From: Agrypnia vestita
Lineage: Eukaryota > Arthropoda > Insecta > Trichoptera > Phryganeidae
Assembly (NCBI GenBank): GCA_016648135.1
Contig: JADDOH010005031.1
Span: forward strand, 153,695-217,694
Reading direction: 5' to 3'
DNA: 64,000 bases
A program made the translations under genes and the position numbers. Positions within the stretch are counted from its first letter, which is position 1, and each line of letters starts with the position of its first letter. The notes under the pieces are model-generated. The model had not been told where the DNA came from and ran no database searches. It worked only from the letters and a program-made list of their open reading frames with translations. Shown in pieces: positions 42,601-47,815 of the stretch.

Positions 42601-43462
42601 CAACCCTAACAAGGGATACTTCCAGAACGACCAGCCCAAACTAGGAAGGATCGTCGTTCCCAGCCAGGAAGAAATAGACTATCAGGACGTATATTACTAC
42701 GATGCCAATAAACCTAAATCACAACAAACTTACAACAGAGGATATGTAACAAATGAAGCGAAAGAAGTCCTGATAACAAGCAGACCGGGTTACCTGTATA
42801 CTCCATCGGCGACACCATCACATTTGCAATACAAACAGTTCACTTACCATGGAGATGACAATGTAAATGATATCAACAGTTATACACCATCACCAAGAGC
42901 TATCGTATACCTGCAACCAACAGGAAGTAATGACGAACAACAGAGAATAAATCAACCTGGTCACTACAGCTCGACTACGATCGATCCTCGAGATGCAAGC
43001 AGGACTTATTCACACTATTACAATGCAGAATCGGTTAAATTCATCAGTACAACACCGAAATATCCAGAAATTTTAAGGAATTCAGTCACGGCGGGGAGCA
43101 ACAGAATCACGAGTACAACACCCACCACGCTCGGACATTATTTGAACCCTTCACAACAAAATTCTGGGTTCGTGCCCGTTTCAAGCACTGTGGCACCAGG
43201 CTTGGATAACTACGACCACTTGGACAGTCCAGACGTGGTCAAGATTGAGCCCAGACCAAAAACTAACATCAGATACACGAGCGTGGCCCCGATTTTGTAC
43301 AGTTTGGTGTCCAATGGTCAGAATGATGTGTCTCCTACAGCTGTTTATCCTCAAACTGGAGGAGGTGGTTCTAATCAGGCTGACAGCTCGAGTTTGGGGA
43401 GGTACTTGGGAAGCGTCGCGGCTATCGACTTGAGGAAATATTTCACGTTTAAGAAGCGATAG
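18373..43462 (+). CDS. Cuticular protein with Rebers-Riddiford chitin-binding domain (4 exons, 713 aa)
   Basis: The gene joins exons 18373-18602, 22389-22974, 35287-35463 and 42314-43462. Every junction has GT/AG with extended consensus (gtaagt, gtaagt, gtgagt donors). The frame runs through: exon 1 ends in phase 2 and completes an Arg codon with exon 2; later joins are phase 0. The product has a signal peptide (residues 1 to about 26), an unannotated N-terminal half, the RR chitin-binding domain at about residues 333-396 and a long Ser/Thr/Pro/Tyr/Gln-rich tail. Known RR proteins are secreted and bind chitin in the cuticle; the hydrophilic G-YRV-LPDGR-Q-VSY-AD pattern is RR-2-like. At 713 residues it is much longer than typical members of 100-300. 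The introns (3.8, 12.3 and 6.9 kb) are full of transposons. Confidence 0.88.
18800..19190. mobile_element. MITE family B, copy 3 (in intron 1)
   Basis: It shares CATATGTCTCTAGCAGAG, GTGGATGTTCTTACG, ATGATCACTTTAGCTAACTC, CATACAGGTTGTAAACCCTG and TTTCATGTCTGTGCGACTTC with copies 2 and 5. It ends in TCTGGGGAAAAATCCAGTAA, the reverse complement of the left flank of other copies, so it extends past the inner inverted block. Confidence 0.65.
19191..19780. other. Intron 1, nothing recognised
   Basis: AT-rich intronic sequence without a clear element. Confidence 0.4.
19781..20120 (+). pseudogene. LINE reverse-transcriptase C-terminal fragment (intron 1)
   Basis: Around 19930-20060 the + frame reads SAARNAYSFVRIKAFNSLPE, NLKKF, a stop, then DLTSFKNELKKITIKTF. 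This is the common LINE ending (Y---RI-FNSLP--LK---S---FK--LK). A single stop interrupts it and the rest is missing. Confidence 0.55.
20609..20655 (-). repeat. Interstitial telomere-type (CCTAA)n array (intron 1)
   Basis: Nine tandem CTAAC units (TTAGG on the - strand), followed by two degenerate units. It lies inside an intron and so is not a telomere. Confidence 0.92.
20815..20975 (-). mobile_element. tRNA-derived SINE family 2, copy 1
   Basis: On the - strand: AGGCAGCGGTAGCAACAT, then GGCCCGGGGTCAAGCCCCAT (box B type), then a body with AGCCGTGAATTC and AAATTACGGACGTTA followed by GACAGACGG. The same body and head occur at 31395-31600 on the + strand. Confidence 0.65.
21378..21603 (+). mobile_element. 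tRNA-derived SINE family 1, copy 1
   Basis: The head GTGGTTAGGACTCTCGCCTC (box A region, 21402-21421) is followed by GGTCGCGGGTTCGAACCTCA (box B, 21451-21470). The body includes TTTGAAAATAGTAAGAA and the end resembles CACGTATTCCATG..CATCTCTATT plus an A-run. An extra duplicated stretch before box B distinguishes it from copy 2. Confidence 0.75.
21630..22125. mobile_element. MITE family B, copy 4 (between inverted SINEs)
   Basis: Left: TTCAGAACATTTTGAGTGCG, CAATACTGGATT, CCCCAGGGGGACATGATTAA, TAGATGTCTCATAGAGACGA. Right: AGCTTCATCTCTACGAGACA then TCTATAATATATC. The inner part shares CTTAAGTGATCACTT with copy 1. Confidence 0.7.
22143..22345 (-). mobile_element. tRNA-derived SINE family 1, copy 2 (inverted)
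   Basis: Reverse-oriented: box B complement GAGGTTCGAACCCGCGACCT (22271-22290), box A complement GCGAGAGTCCTAACCACAAG (22303-22322). The body complement includes ATTCTTACTATTTTCAAATT, and AATAGAGATGTGAACACGGA at its 3' end follows a T-run. It ends about 45 bp before exon 2. Confidence 0.75.
22389..22974 (+). CDS. Cuticle protein exon 2
   Basis: The acceptor is tttacag|AAAGG. The exon encodes 195 codons after a split Arg codon. It is Pro/Thr-rich first (ITPLIVTSRPLAEAIARK, TILTPTPPTTE), then has a more ordered part: NPEFDRNPVYEKPGYNIID, GNVRVVDYKNLMILHRNGY and LSGYQHTRNNGTALDQHPYA. No domain is recognised. GC content is clearly above the introns. The donor is GAG|gtaagt. Confidence 0.87.
23160..23838 (-). 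mobile_element. MITE family A, copy 4
   Basis: From CCATAAAAACCAAGTTTTTA and TATACTCCCTTTATTTG to GAGTTAATATAAAGGGAGTA. Compared with copy 3 it has roughly 200 bp of extra sequence around 23300-23500. Confidence 0.72.
23839..24039 (-). mobile_element. MITE family A, tandem partial copy
   Basis: About 200 bp repeating the end part of copy 4 in direct tandem: CCAATAAAATTTCTAAAAAT, CGCCACGAGTCTACTTGCCA, CTCGATTGGATCACGGGAAA, CAAGCAGACGCCACGAGTTA, then AGAAAGAAAGTAAAAA. Confidence 0.72.
24360..24420 (+). repeat. Family B end fragment
   Basis: ACACAGTTACTGGATTTTGT followed by CCATAGAG matches the outer flank of family B copies (for example near 11028 and 45268). Confidence 0.45.
24421..24892. 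other. Intron 2, higher-GC stretch of unknown nature
   Basis: A 117-codon - strand frame (24851-24498) exists, but it begins at a non-ATG codon, lacks splice support and resembles no family I know. The base composition is more balanced than its neighbours, so it may be part of an unrecognised element. Confidence 0.3.
24893..24915 (-). repeat. Helitron-like 3' terminus
   Basis: ACTAGCTATGGCCCGTC is the reverse complement of a CCGGGC...AGCTAGT-type end typical of insect Helitron-like elements. Only the terminus is recognised. Confidence 0.35.
24930..25041 (+). pseudogene. LINE C-terminal end with (GAA)n tail
   Basis: The + frame reads ADLEKKAQDRKSWNLLCAGT, then a stop, then a GAAGAAGAAGAA tail. 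This is the usual LINE terminal motif (A-DR--W--L) directly followed by a simple-repeat tail. It is a strongly 5'-truncated insertion. Confidence 0.6.
25206..25514 (-). mobile_element. MITE family A, copy 6 (short)
   Basis: CCATAAAAACCAAGTTTTTA and TATACTCCCTTTCTC at the left; CGCCACGAGTCTGTCTGC, CAGCTCGATTGGATCACGGG and GAGTTAAAAGTAAGGGAGTA at the right. The centre is deleted, as in copy 2. Confidence 0.72.
25515..26852. other. Intron 2, no clear element
   Basis: A GAAGAAGAAGAAG run at 25958-25971 could be another LINE tail. An ATT microsatellite lies at 26493-26513. No gene. Confidence 0.4.
26853..27040. repeat. Imperfect ~78-bp inverted repeat
   Basis: 26853-26932 and 26962-27040 are inverted relatives: AATAAAAACTGAAAAGAAAA against TTTTCTTTTCAGTTTTTATT at the inner ends, and TGTAAAA against TTTTACA at the outer ends. 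It looks like a small hairpin MITE. Confidence 0.55.
27041..28289. other. Intron 2, minor simple repeats
   Basis: A CATA microsatellite lies at about 27612-27629, preceded by ATCAAAATCGGCCCCAGAGT-type sequence common in insect interspersed repeats. Nothing else is seen. Confidence 0.4.
28290..29543 (-). mobile_element. mariner element, full length, inactive
   Basis: The ends are TTAGGTCCTTACATA at 28290 and its inverse TATGTAAGGACCTAA ending at 29543. Each is flanked by the TA target duplication (28288-28289 and 29544-29545). The length of 1254 bp is normal for mariner. The termini and protein resemble the cecropia-type subfamily known from moths. Inside is a broken transposase on the - strand. 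It sits in intron 2 of the cuticle gene, in antisense. Confidence 0.93.
28337..29355 (-). pseudogene. mariner transposase, broken
   Basis: It starts at ATG (29355-29353), MKDLKYRVIYEYEFHRG, with two helix-turn-helix regions (FWFQRFRSGNF and SELAAGCGVSDKTVLIHLK). The catalytic blocks are recognisable in pieces: CDEKWILYDNRKRS near 28905, HDNARPHTA near 28629 and YSPDLAPTDYHFF near 28545, a D,D34D-type triad. The frame is broken: shifts near 29010, 28910 and 28850, and a stop after KLAAK near 28668. The C-terminus ends TYFD at a TAA (28337). All three catalytic Asp are still present, so decay is recent to moderate, but no protein can be made. Confidence 0.92.
29595..29960 (+). promoter_or_regulatory. 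GC-rich promoter/5' UTR-like patch in intron 2
   Basis: About 29600-29710 is GC-rich within AT-rich intron. It contains GAGTTCAGTCGTC and GTTCGTTCAGTGCG, both with the insect initiator TCAGT, followed by CpG-rich sequence (CGGCCGCGAAG, GCGAGACGACG) and a leader-like AT-rich stretch. It could be an alternative promoter with a non-coding first exon for the cuticle gene or another transcript. It could also be the 5' end of an unidentified retroelement. No donor site is convincing. Confidence 0.3.
29961..30844. other. Intron 2, nothing recognised
   Basis: AT-rich; no gene or repeat end supported. Confidence 0.4.
30845..31252 (+). mobile_element. Helitron-like 3' region with internal minisatellite
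   Basis: Three degenerate units of about 110-125 bp start near 30848, 30958 and 31085. Each carries GACCCGGCGGAA-like sequence, ACATTTCC and a pyrimidine run; units 1 and 2 also share CTGTAC-TTTGACAG. The stretch ends with CCCGTGCAATGCCGGGTACG then AACAGCTAGT at 31250. The hairpin-plus-CTAG(T) end is the usual terminus of insect non-autonomous Helitrons. No Rep/helicase is present and the 5' end is not defined. Confidence 0.5.
31309..31335 (-). repeat. Second Helitron-like 3' terminus, opposite strand
   Basis: ACTAGCTGCAGCAACTCGTC is in the reverse orientation, 60 bp from the previous terminus, so two ends face each other. Confidence 0.4.
31395..31600 (+). mobile_element. tRNA-derived SINE family 2, copy 2
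   Basis: The head GGCAGCCGTGGCAACATG and GATCCGGGGTTCAAGTCCCG (box B) is followed by the shared body AGCCGTGAATTCGAACGAAA. A 37-bp body unit is duplicated directly (31484-31520 and 31534-31570). It ends near GACAGACGGACGGACAGAG. Confidence 0.65.
31735..31820 (-). mobile_element. tRNA-like SINE head, different family
   Basis: On the - strand GTGTGGTCAGAACGCCCGCC (box A and anticodon-arm region) precedes GTCGAGAGTTCGACCCCGCA (box B). The acceptor stem does not pair, so it is a tRNA-derived repeat and not a functional tRNA. Confidence 0.5.
31821..32117. other. Intron 2, nothing recognised
   Basis: No supported feature. Confidence 0.4.
32118..33106 (+). mobile_element. 5'-truncated LINE with (AATA)n tail (intron 2)
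   Basis: An open frame from about 32118 to 32687 encodes the end of a reverse transcriptase polyprotein: LLYTSLVRTQLESNSPVWSP, IERVQHKFLR, LSDRRKIAYLVLLYKI and SPIRRLHRLGNEYGYLSDVF. The catalytic motifs lie upstream and are lost by truncation. A T-rich 3' UTR of about 370 bp leads to TTGTACCGTGTATTAAATAA and tandem AATA units ending at 33106. It belongs to the same family as the - strand element at 46155-47815. The frame is still open, so this copy may be fairly young. Confidence 0.8.
33107..34096. other. Intron 2, nothing recognised
   Basis: No gene or repeat end supported. Confidence 0.4.
34097..34178 (+). mobile_element. SINE family 1, body-only fragment
   Basis: TTTGAAAATAGTATTAATAT, then GGCACGTATTCCGTGTTCGC, then ATCTCTATTTC match the body and tail of the SINE copies at 21.4 and 22.2 kb; the tRNA head is missing. 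Confidence 0.6.
34179..35286. other. End of intron 2, nothing recognised
   Basis: The section 34600-34960 has higher GC (for example AGGTCCTCCCGAGACGAGAG) but no frame, splice signal or repeat end that I can support. Confidence 0.35.
35287..35463 (+). CDS. Cuticle protein exon 3
   Basis: The acceptor is ttttcag|GAGCAG; the donor AAT|gtgagt. It has 59 codons in phase 0. It encodes VVPPLYRALGRYAKNNALDG, then a Gln/basic linker (TPQWRRPQQETNTVDSQSQ) and EDEYYNDDAGN. The GC content is about that of exons 2 and 4. No domain is recognised; it links the N-terminal part to the chitin-binding domain. Confidence 0.85.
35575..36310 (-). mobile_element. LINE 3' fragment (intron 3)
   Basis: A - strand frame from about 36310 to 35940 contains NTRCAAYQILTIPRITNKFG, LRTLEYRVPMFLNKI and SVSELKKWL. 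These match the usual LINE terminal pattern (NTR ... G-RTL-Y--P--LN-I ... LK-WL). About 350 bp of low-complexity 3' sequence with a 60-bp duplication (GCAAATTAAGAAAAGAGAAA twice, near 35792 and 35840) follows, ending in an A-rich tail near 35580. Confidence 0.6.
36311..36782. other. Intron 3, nothing firm
   Basis: It may include more of the adjacent LINE on the - strand, but no motif is clear. Confidence 0.35.
36783..36910 (-). mobile_element. tRNA-derived SINE family 3, copy 2
   Basis: On the - strand GGTTCCGACTTCGATTCCCA is a box B; AACACCCAAGTTTGAATTAA upstream on the + strand parallels AACCACCCAGGCTTGAGAAA of copy 1 at 15.3 kb. Confidence 0.5.
37236..37300 (+). repeat. Single unit related to the 14.5-kb minisatellite
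   Basis: CGCCATCTGGCG, then GTGATAGGCATAGCTACATA and GAGAATCATG correspond to unit blocks CGCCATCTGG, GTGACGGACATTGTTAC and AGAGAATCATG at 14.5 kb. Confidence 0.45.
37465..37545 (-). repeat. tRNA-like sequence (probable SINE head)
   Basis: The - strand reads TAGCTTAGCCGGGAAAGCAT, then a stem-loop around TTGCAAT, then AGATCTTGAGTTCAAAACTC, resembling D-arm, anticodon arm and T-arm. The arms pair poorly, so it is not a functional tRNA. Confidence 0.35.
37546..39889. other. Intron 3, nothing recognised
   Basis: Only low-complexity runs (a T-run at about 38339-38352) and short chance frames are seen in this 2.3 kb. Confidence 0.4.
39890..40090 (+). repeat. LINE-like 3' tail, no coding part
   Basis: TTTGTACCATAAATTAAATA followed by A-rich AATA/AAATAA repeats resembles the tail of the LINE ending at 33106 (TTGTACCGTGTATTAAATAA). 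No coding part is seen. Confidence 0.35.
40091..41171. other. Intron 3, nothing recognised
   Basis: AT-rich, no supported feature. Confidence 0.4.
41172..41225 (-). repeat. Reverse single unit related to the 14.5-kb minisatellite
   Basis: GTAACAATGTCCATCACCAA, then GCTACC and AGATGGCGCTG are the complements of the CGCCATCT...GTGACGGACATTGTTAC unit. Confidence 0.5.
41226..42185. other. Intron 3, nothing recognised
   Basis: A pyrimidine-rich stretch at 41830-42040 gives Ser-rich frames in two phases, which I take as non-coding. Confidence 0.35.
42190..42270 (+). pseudogene. Possible mariner/Tc transposase scrap
   Basis: The + frame LPHPLYSSDLNPYKKLFFL resembles the third catalytic block of mariner-type transposases (HPPYSPDL-P-D-FLF). 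It is about 20 residues only, just 40 bp before the last exon, so it could be chance. Confidence 0.3.
42314..43462 (+). CDS. Cuticle protein exon 4 (RR chitin-binding domain and tail)
   Basis: The acceptor is ttattacag|GGAAAT; it ends with TAG. It has 382 codons. The RR domain opens the exon: KHYAFSYSVKDHHTGDDFSH, GTNGEYRVKLPDGRTQIVSY and TADNGGYKADVRY, with the aromatic residues expected on the chitin-binding face. The rest is disordered and repetitive in style: many Tyr, Ser, Thr, Pro and Gln, STTP and YSSTTIDPRD-type motifs, a GGGGSN stretch, and a basic C-terminus DLRKYFTFKKR. No stop or frameshift is seen. Confidence 0.93.
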   Translation, partial: GNKHYAFSYSVKDHHTGDDFSHSQRHTGSGTNGEYRVKLPDGRTQIVSYTADNGGYKADVRYQEDPKEASTKQKDVTQDRSQDSNYQQPQSAATTINPNKGYFQNDQPKLGRIVVPSQEEIDYQDVYYYDANKPKSQQTYNRGYVTNEAKEVLITSRPGYLYTPSATPSHLQYKQFTYHGDDNVNDINSYTPSPRAIVYLQPTGSNDEQQRINQPGHYSSTTIDPRDASRTYSHYYNAESVKFISTTPKYPEILRNSVTAGSNRITSTTPTTLGHYLNPSQQNSGFVPVSSTVAPGLDNYDHLDSPDVVKIEPRPKTNIRYTSVAPILYSLVSNGQNDVSPTAVYPQTGGGGSNQADSSSLGRYLGSVAAIDLRKYFTFKKR

Positions 43463-43527
43463 AAATTAGACATTATTGTCATTTATTTTATGCACTTTCG
43501 GTTGAATGAAATATTCTAGTATAAATG

Positions 43528-43533
43528 AATAAA
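43528..43533 (+). terminator. Poly(A) signal of the cuticle protein gene
   Basis: AATAAA lies 66 bases after the stop codon, in an AT-rich 3' UTR, at the usual spacing for an insect polyadenylation signal. Confidence 0.6.
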
Positions 43534-43573
43534 TAATTATATTATAAATAATATCAAAGTGTTAATATTATTT

Positions 43574-43710
43574 AACTAGCTGTAACCCGCTAAAATGATG
43601 ACGACAAAAATGAGTATTTTTACATCTCGGTTCTTGAAGAATAAGTACCTATGTGAAATTTGGGTAAGACCTGTCAAACGGTGTAAAATTATATAAAATA
43701 TGCATCGTGG
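43574..43710 (-). repeat. Helitron-like 3' terminus, - strand
   Basis: ACTAGCTGTAACCCGC is the reverse complement of a GCGGGTT...CAGCTAGT end. Downstream, GACCTGTCAAACGGTGTAAA recalls the minisatellite blocks at 30.9-31.1 kb (CTGTAC-GTTTGACAG). Confidence 0.45.
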
Positions 43711-44179
43711 GGAGAGGGTGGGATTAAAAATTTAAAAAAATATATAAAACAAGAAATAAAATAATAAAAGAATCATCATACAAGGAAATTCTTTTTATTG
43801 GGATTTAAGTGTGAAGGGTAAATAAACAAATGAAAGCGTTCTCTGACAAACATTACACTTTTGTACAATTTCAATGGCAGCCCTAGAGCCATACGTCGTC
43901 TGATGAATCTACTAGACTAGATAGAAAAGAAATTACTCTCGGGACGCTTTATTTTTTTAAATAAATAATATAAGAACAAGTAATCAAATCCTCTGTTAAC
44001 AAATCCCTTAATTGTGTTCTTAGAATATACACACAAAAGTAATTTTGAAATATTTTTTGTGTATATAACTGTAATAATAATAAATGTACTGTTAAAAAAT
44101 TGAGTAATTGATTTTCAGGCGTATTCTAGTGTAAATGTTCAATAATTCGGAAGAATTAATGAACATTTGTATTTCGTGA
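43711..44179. other. Intergenic, nothing recognised
   Basis: No supported feature. Confidence 0.4.
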
Positions 44180-44440
44180 GAAGAACTACAGATGTCTCAA
44201 GTATAGTCCCATCAAATAAACGAAAGGTTTTCAGATTTGGATCATATATAAAACTTTCAAAAATGTTATAATTTTTACGATGCAATTGGTGAAAGTTTCA
44301 TTGTGTATAGCGATCACTTGAGTCAGCTCATACAGGTCGTGAGCCCTGAGCCATCCTATAACAATATTTCCATAAACAGTTCTCATATAAATAGTTTCAT
44401 CTCTGTGTGACTTCTATTATTTATCTTAATGAATAATATA
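44180..44440. mobile_element. MITE family B, copy 5
   Basis: It matches copy 3 block by block: CAGATGTCTCAAGTATAG, AAATAAACGAAAGGTTTTCA, GATCACTTGAGTCAGCTCAT, GAGCCCTGAGCCATCCTATA and TTTCATCTCTGTGTGACTTC. Confidence 0.68.
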
Positions 44441-44861
44441 AATTTTGCTTGTCCAAGGTAGGTAAACACCAGGAATGTGTTTTGTGCCTTGAAGCATGAA
44501 CTTCACGTAAACAGTATTTTGGAAAAAAAGAATATATTAATATTTATTAAAGACAATATTAACATATTACTGCCGTGAGCGTTCAAATGAGACACATGCT
44601 AACGATTGACTTTTATCGATAACAATGTCACTGGACACAAATTTTAGCTTGATCACTATTCTGTAATTCGCAATAATTTTTGATTCCCTGGAATGTTCCA
44701 CTCATCTCGGGTAACAATTTAAGTCGTTGTCCATCGCATGGATTCACAAGTTGCTATCTATTCGTCTTATGGTCAATATAATTTATATTTTTCGAAACTT
44801 CTCGAATTTATTTGCGAATTCAACCGGCTTCCAGAATCTTTCTAAAGCCTCAGACACACAT

Positions 44862-45103
44862 GCTTATTTAGTGGCACGTGAGCATGCGCAGTATCGACCT
44901 TCTCTAGGCCTTGCTTATTAGTGGCATGTGTGTACGCACATTGCTAGTAACGAGCATGCCACTAGCCATACAACCGCCGGTTGATTTATGAGCATGCCAG
45001 TAAGTGGCATGCTCATTACCAGCAATGTGCGTACACACATGCCACTAATAAGCAAGGCCTAAAGAAGGTCGATACTGCGCATGCTCACGTGCCACTAATA
45101 AGC
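44862..45103. repeat. Near-perfect palindrome, ~100-bp arms
   Basis: The arms 44862-44963 and 45003-45103 are inverted copies with only a few mismatches and a 39-base loop. Each arm contains two related sub-units: GCTTATTAGTGGCACGTGAG with CATGCGCAGTATCGAC, and GCTTATTAGTGGCATGTGTG with TACGCACATTG. It is GC-richer than its surroundings, with no coding capacity. It is likely a hairpin MITE or foldback end, class unknown. Confidence 0.85.
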
Positions 45104-45216
45104 TTGTATATCAGTAGCTTAAAACATTTTAAAATCATTGACAGCGACCGATGAGGTATGCCCATTATTATTTCTAGGTAATTAAATTAACCAATTCATT
45201 TTAATTTAAAGACATA

Positions 45217-45400
45217 ATGGATCAGAATATTTTTAGTATGTCCAAATTTTTCAATAACACAGTACTGGATTTTATTCCAGAGGACATCATTAATCAAGAT
45301 ATATTATAGATGTCTCATAGAGACAAAATTATATGTTTTTATGAGAAAAAAAATATAATTTAGTCTCTGTGATACATTTATAATATATCATGATATAATG
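45217..45400. mobile_element. MITE family B, copy 6 (short)
   Basis: CAGAATATTTTTAGTATGTC, CAGTACTGGATTTTATTCCA, GAGGACATCATTAATCAAGA, TATATTATAGATGTCTCATA and GAGACAAAAT, then inverted AGTCTCTGTGATACATTTAT. The core between the inverted ends is nearly absent, so this is close to the minimal element. Confidence 0.72.
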
Positions 45401-45744
45401 GATCGTTTAAAGTCATTTAAAAGTGTTCAACCATAAAGTTAACTATCAAAAATATTACAATACTACATGGTATTTATTTACGTACATTTTCTTGGACACT
45501 CCGAAAGTTCTGTGTATTTACATTAAGTCTGGTAGTATTTTGGTTTAAGATTACGCCGGAACTCTGTCTACAGTACCTACTCATAAATCTCGACTGTCAC
45601 ATTAATTAAATCAGTGTTAAGTAAACATTAAACAATAACACGCACTTTCTGCTGAATTCAGTCCTGTGTAAATAAATGTTGACTTGGTCCTTTATGTGAT
45701 TAATTGAAAGATGTTGCCGGTTAGAAACCTCGACAAGTGCATAA

Positions 45745-46050
45745 TCTGTACTAATAAAGAATGAAATTTTGTAAGCTTGGATGTAGGAGGAAATCTCCGA
45801 AACTACTCATCCGATTTCAAAAATTCATTCAGCATTATTTAGAATGAACTATTAAAATGGACATAGGCTATATATATATTATACGGTAAAATAAAGGGCT
45901 TATCATGAAGATCAATTTTGCCACGTCGAAAAAACGGAATGCGGTAAGAGATGTAAGAATACTTTCTACAGAAAAGTTGTAGATCGTAAAAAGGCTTGTA
46001 AAAATATCTCATGTTTTTTACATGTTAAGATTAATTCACAAATTGATAAA
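45745..46050 (+). repeat. Interspersed repeat family C, copy 3
   Basis: GTAAGCTTGGATGTAGGAGG, CTCCGAAACTACTCATCCGA, AGTTGTAGATCGTAAAAAGG and TTAATTCACAAATTGATAAA align with copy 1. Confidence 0.65.
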
Positions 46051-46054
46051 TTAT

Positions 46055-46056
46055 GA

Positions 46057-46098
<42 letters not shown>

Positions 46099-46100
46099 TC

Positions 46101-46135
<35 letters not shown>

Positions 46136-46152
46136 GATATATATATATATAT
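46055..46152. repeat. (TA)n microsatellite within a palindrome
   Basis: GACTAA, then about 18 TA units, then TTAGTC (46055-46100) form a perfect palindrome. A second TA run follows to 46152. It lies immediately at the 3' end of a LINE. Confidence 0.85.
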
Positions 46153-46154
46153 TA

Positions 46155-47815
46155 TTATTTATTTATTTATTTATTTCAACGGTTACAAAACCTATTACAG
46201 TAATTTGATGTTGTACTAATTACCTTATAATATAAAATGAGAGTAAGTAAAAGTAAGCATAAGATAATAAAGATAAAATATGTAGAATACAGAGTTAATA
46301 TAAAATAACATAATAATGTTAAAAGTAAGCATAAAATAACAGAGATAAAAAAAATAATAATTACAGAGTAAATATACAATAACAAAAGTATTAAGAAGAA
46401 GTAATATATATTCGATAGTATAAAAAAGTTAACAAATGAGAATTAATTACAATTTATGAAATTATGTAGCAACAGAGTTAGAAACTAAAATGGACTGCCT
46501 TATTTCAAGAAGTAATTTTATGTTACACAAAATACATCTTATAATATAAAGTGACAAAGTAATTTATGATATAAAATGAAAAAATAATTTATAATATAAA
46601 TTGAGAAAGTAAATAAAAGTATAAGATAACAAAGATTAAAGATATAAAATACAGAGTAAATATAAAAAGCGTAGTAGTGACAAAATTCAGAATAAAATAT
46701 AAAATTTAAATACAGAGTAAATATAAAATAGTACAAGTATAAAAAAGAAATAATATACATTATCAATAGTATCAAAAAGTTAAACGGTGAATTAATTACA
46801 ATTTATGAAATTATGAAGCAACCCAGTTAGAAACTAAAATGGACTACCTTGTTTCTCTAAGAAGTATTTATTGAGATGAGTACGGTAGCACTCTAATGTA
46901 ACACTGAAGATATCCGATATGTGTGCGTATTCGTTCCCTAATGTAAGTAATCTGTTAATCGTACAATGTTGGAAGTGCGCAGTATTCGTTTTGTTGCAGA
47001 AATAAGTATTTTGGGAACGGGTATGCCTTTGTGGCACGTTGATTGTAATAAGGGATAGGAGGTCAGGTGCATCCAATCTGTTACTATTAATTATTTTGAA
47101 TAGAAAAATTAAGTCAGCTATTATACGTCTATCACAGAGTTTCGTTAGACTTGACGTTTGTAGAAGATAGTTGTAGTTAATTTGCTCTATTGGGATACGT
47201 AACCTATAGTTTAAATATCTTAAAAATTTATATTGTACTTTTTCTATTGTGTGGATGTGGCTTGTGTAATATGGTGACCATAGAGAGCTGCAGTATTCTA
47301 ACTGACTTCTAACTAGGGATTTATATAGATGTATGTAAGTAGAAAGATTGTTAAAGTTTTGGGAATTGCGAATTATAAATCATAGCATTTTCATTCCTTT
47401 GTTGGAGATATTGTTAATGTGACTTATATAGTTTAATTTTGAATCTATTGTGATTCCCAAATCATTAACCTCATATACTTTATTTAGAGGGATGTTATCA
47501 ATCTGATAGTTAAAAACAATTGGATTTTTAATTCTGCAGAAGGTGATACTTTGGCAATTATCTGTATTTAAGTGAAGTTTATTGATAGTACACCAATCGT
47601 GAAGTTTTTTTAGTGATTCTTGAAGCATCACGCAATCGTTTAGGGATTTAATTGAGGTATAGCTTTTCATGTCATCTGCAAATAACAAGACATTTATTGG
47701 ATCTTTGAAAATTGCAACAATGTCGTTAATGAAGAAAATAAATAAGAACGGTCCTATGTGGGAACCTTGCGGTACGCCACTGCTTGATGTAAATTTGTAT
47801 GACAGAGAGTCGTTT
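46155..47815 (-). mobile_element. Degenerate LINE with RT motifs and (AATA)n tail
   Basis: On the - strand from 47812: SSGVPQGSHIGPFLFIFFIN (RT motif B region) and LLFADDMKSYTS (FADD catalytic motif), continuing to 47380. Further C-terminal blocks resemble the element at 32.1 kb (SPYYTSHIHTIEKVQYKFLR-like, broken by shifts) and end with NRLLTLGNEYAHISDIFSVT near 46915. The 3' UTR contains a tandem duplication of about 350 bp (46170-46515 and 46520-46865). The tail AATA repeats lie at 46155-46176. A family B element truncates the 5' side at about 47812. Confidence 0.82.

Noticed and set aside
46176..46775. Two Tyr/Leu/Phe-rich - strand frames
   Set aside because: Low-complexity TA-rich 3' UTR of a LINE; composition alone gives hydrophobic residues.
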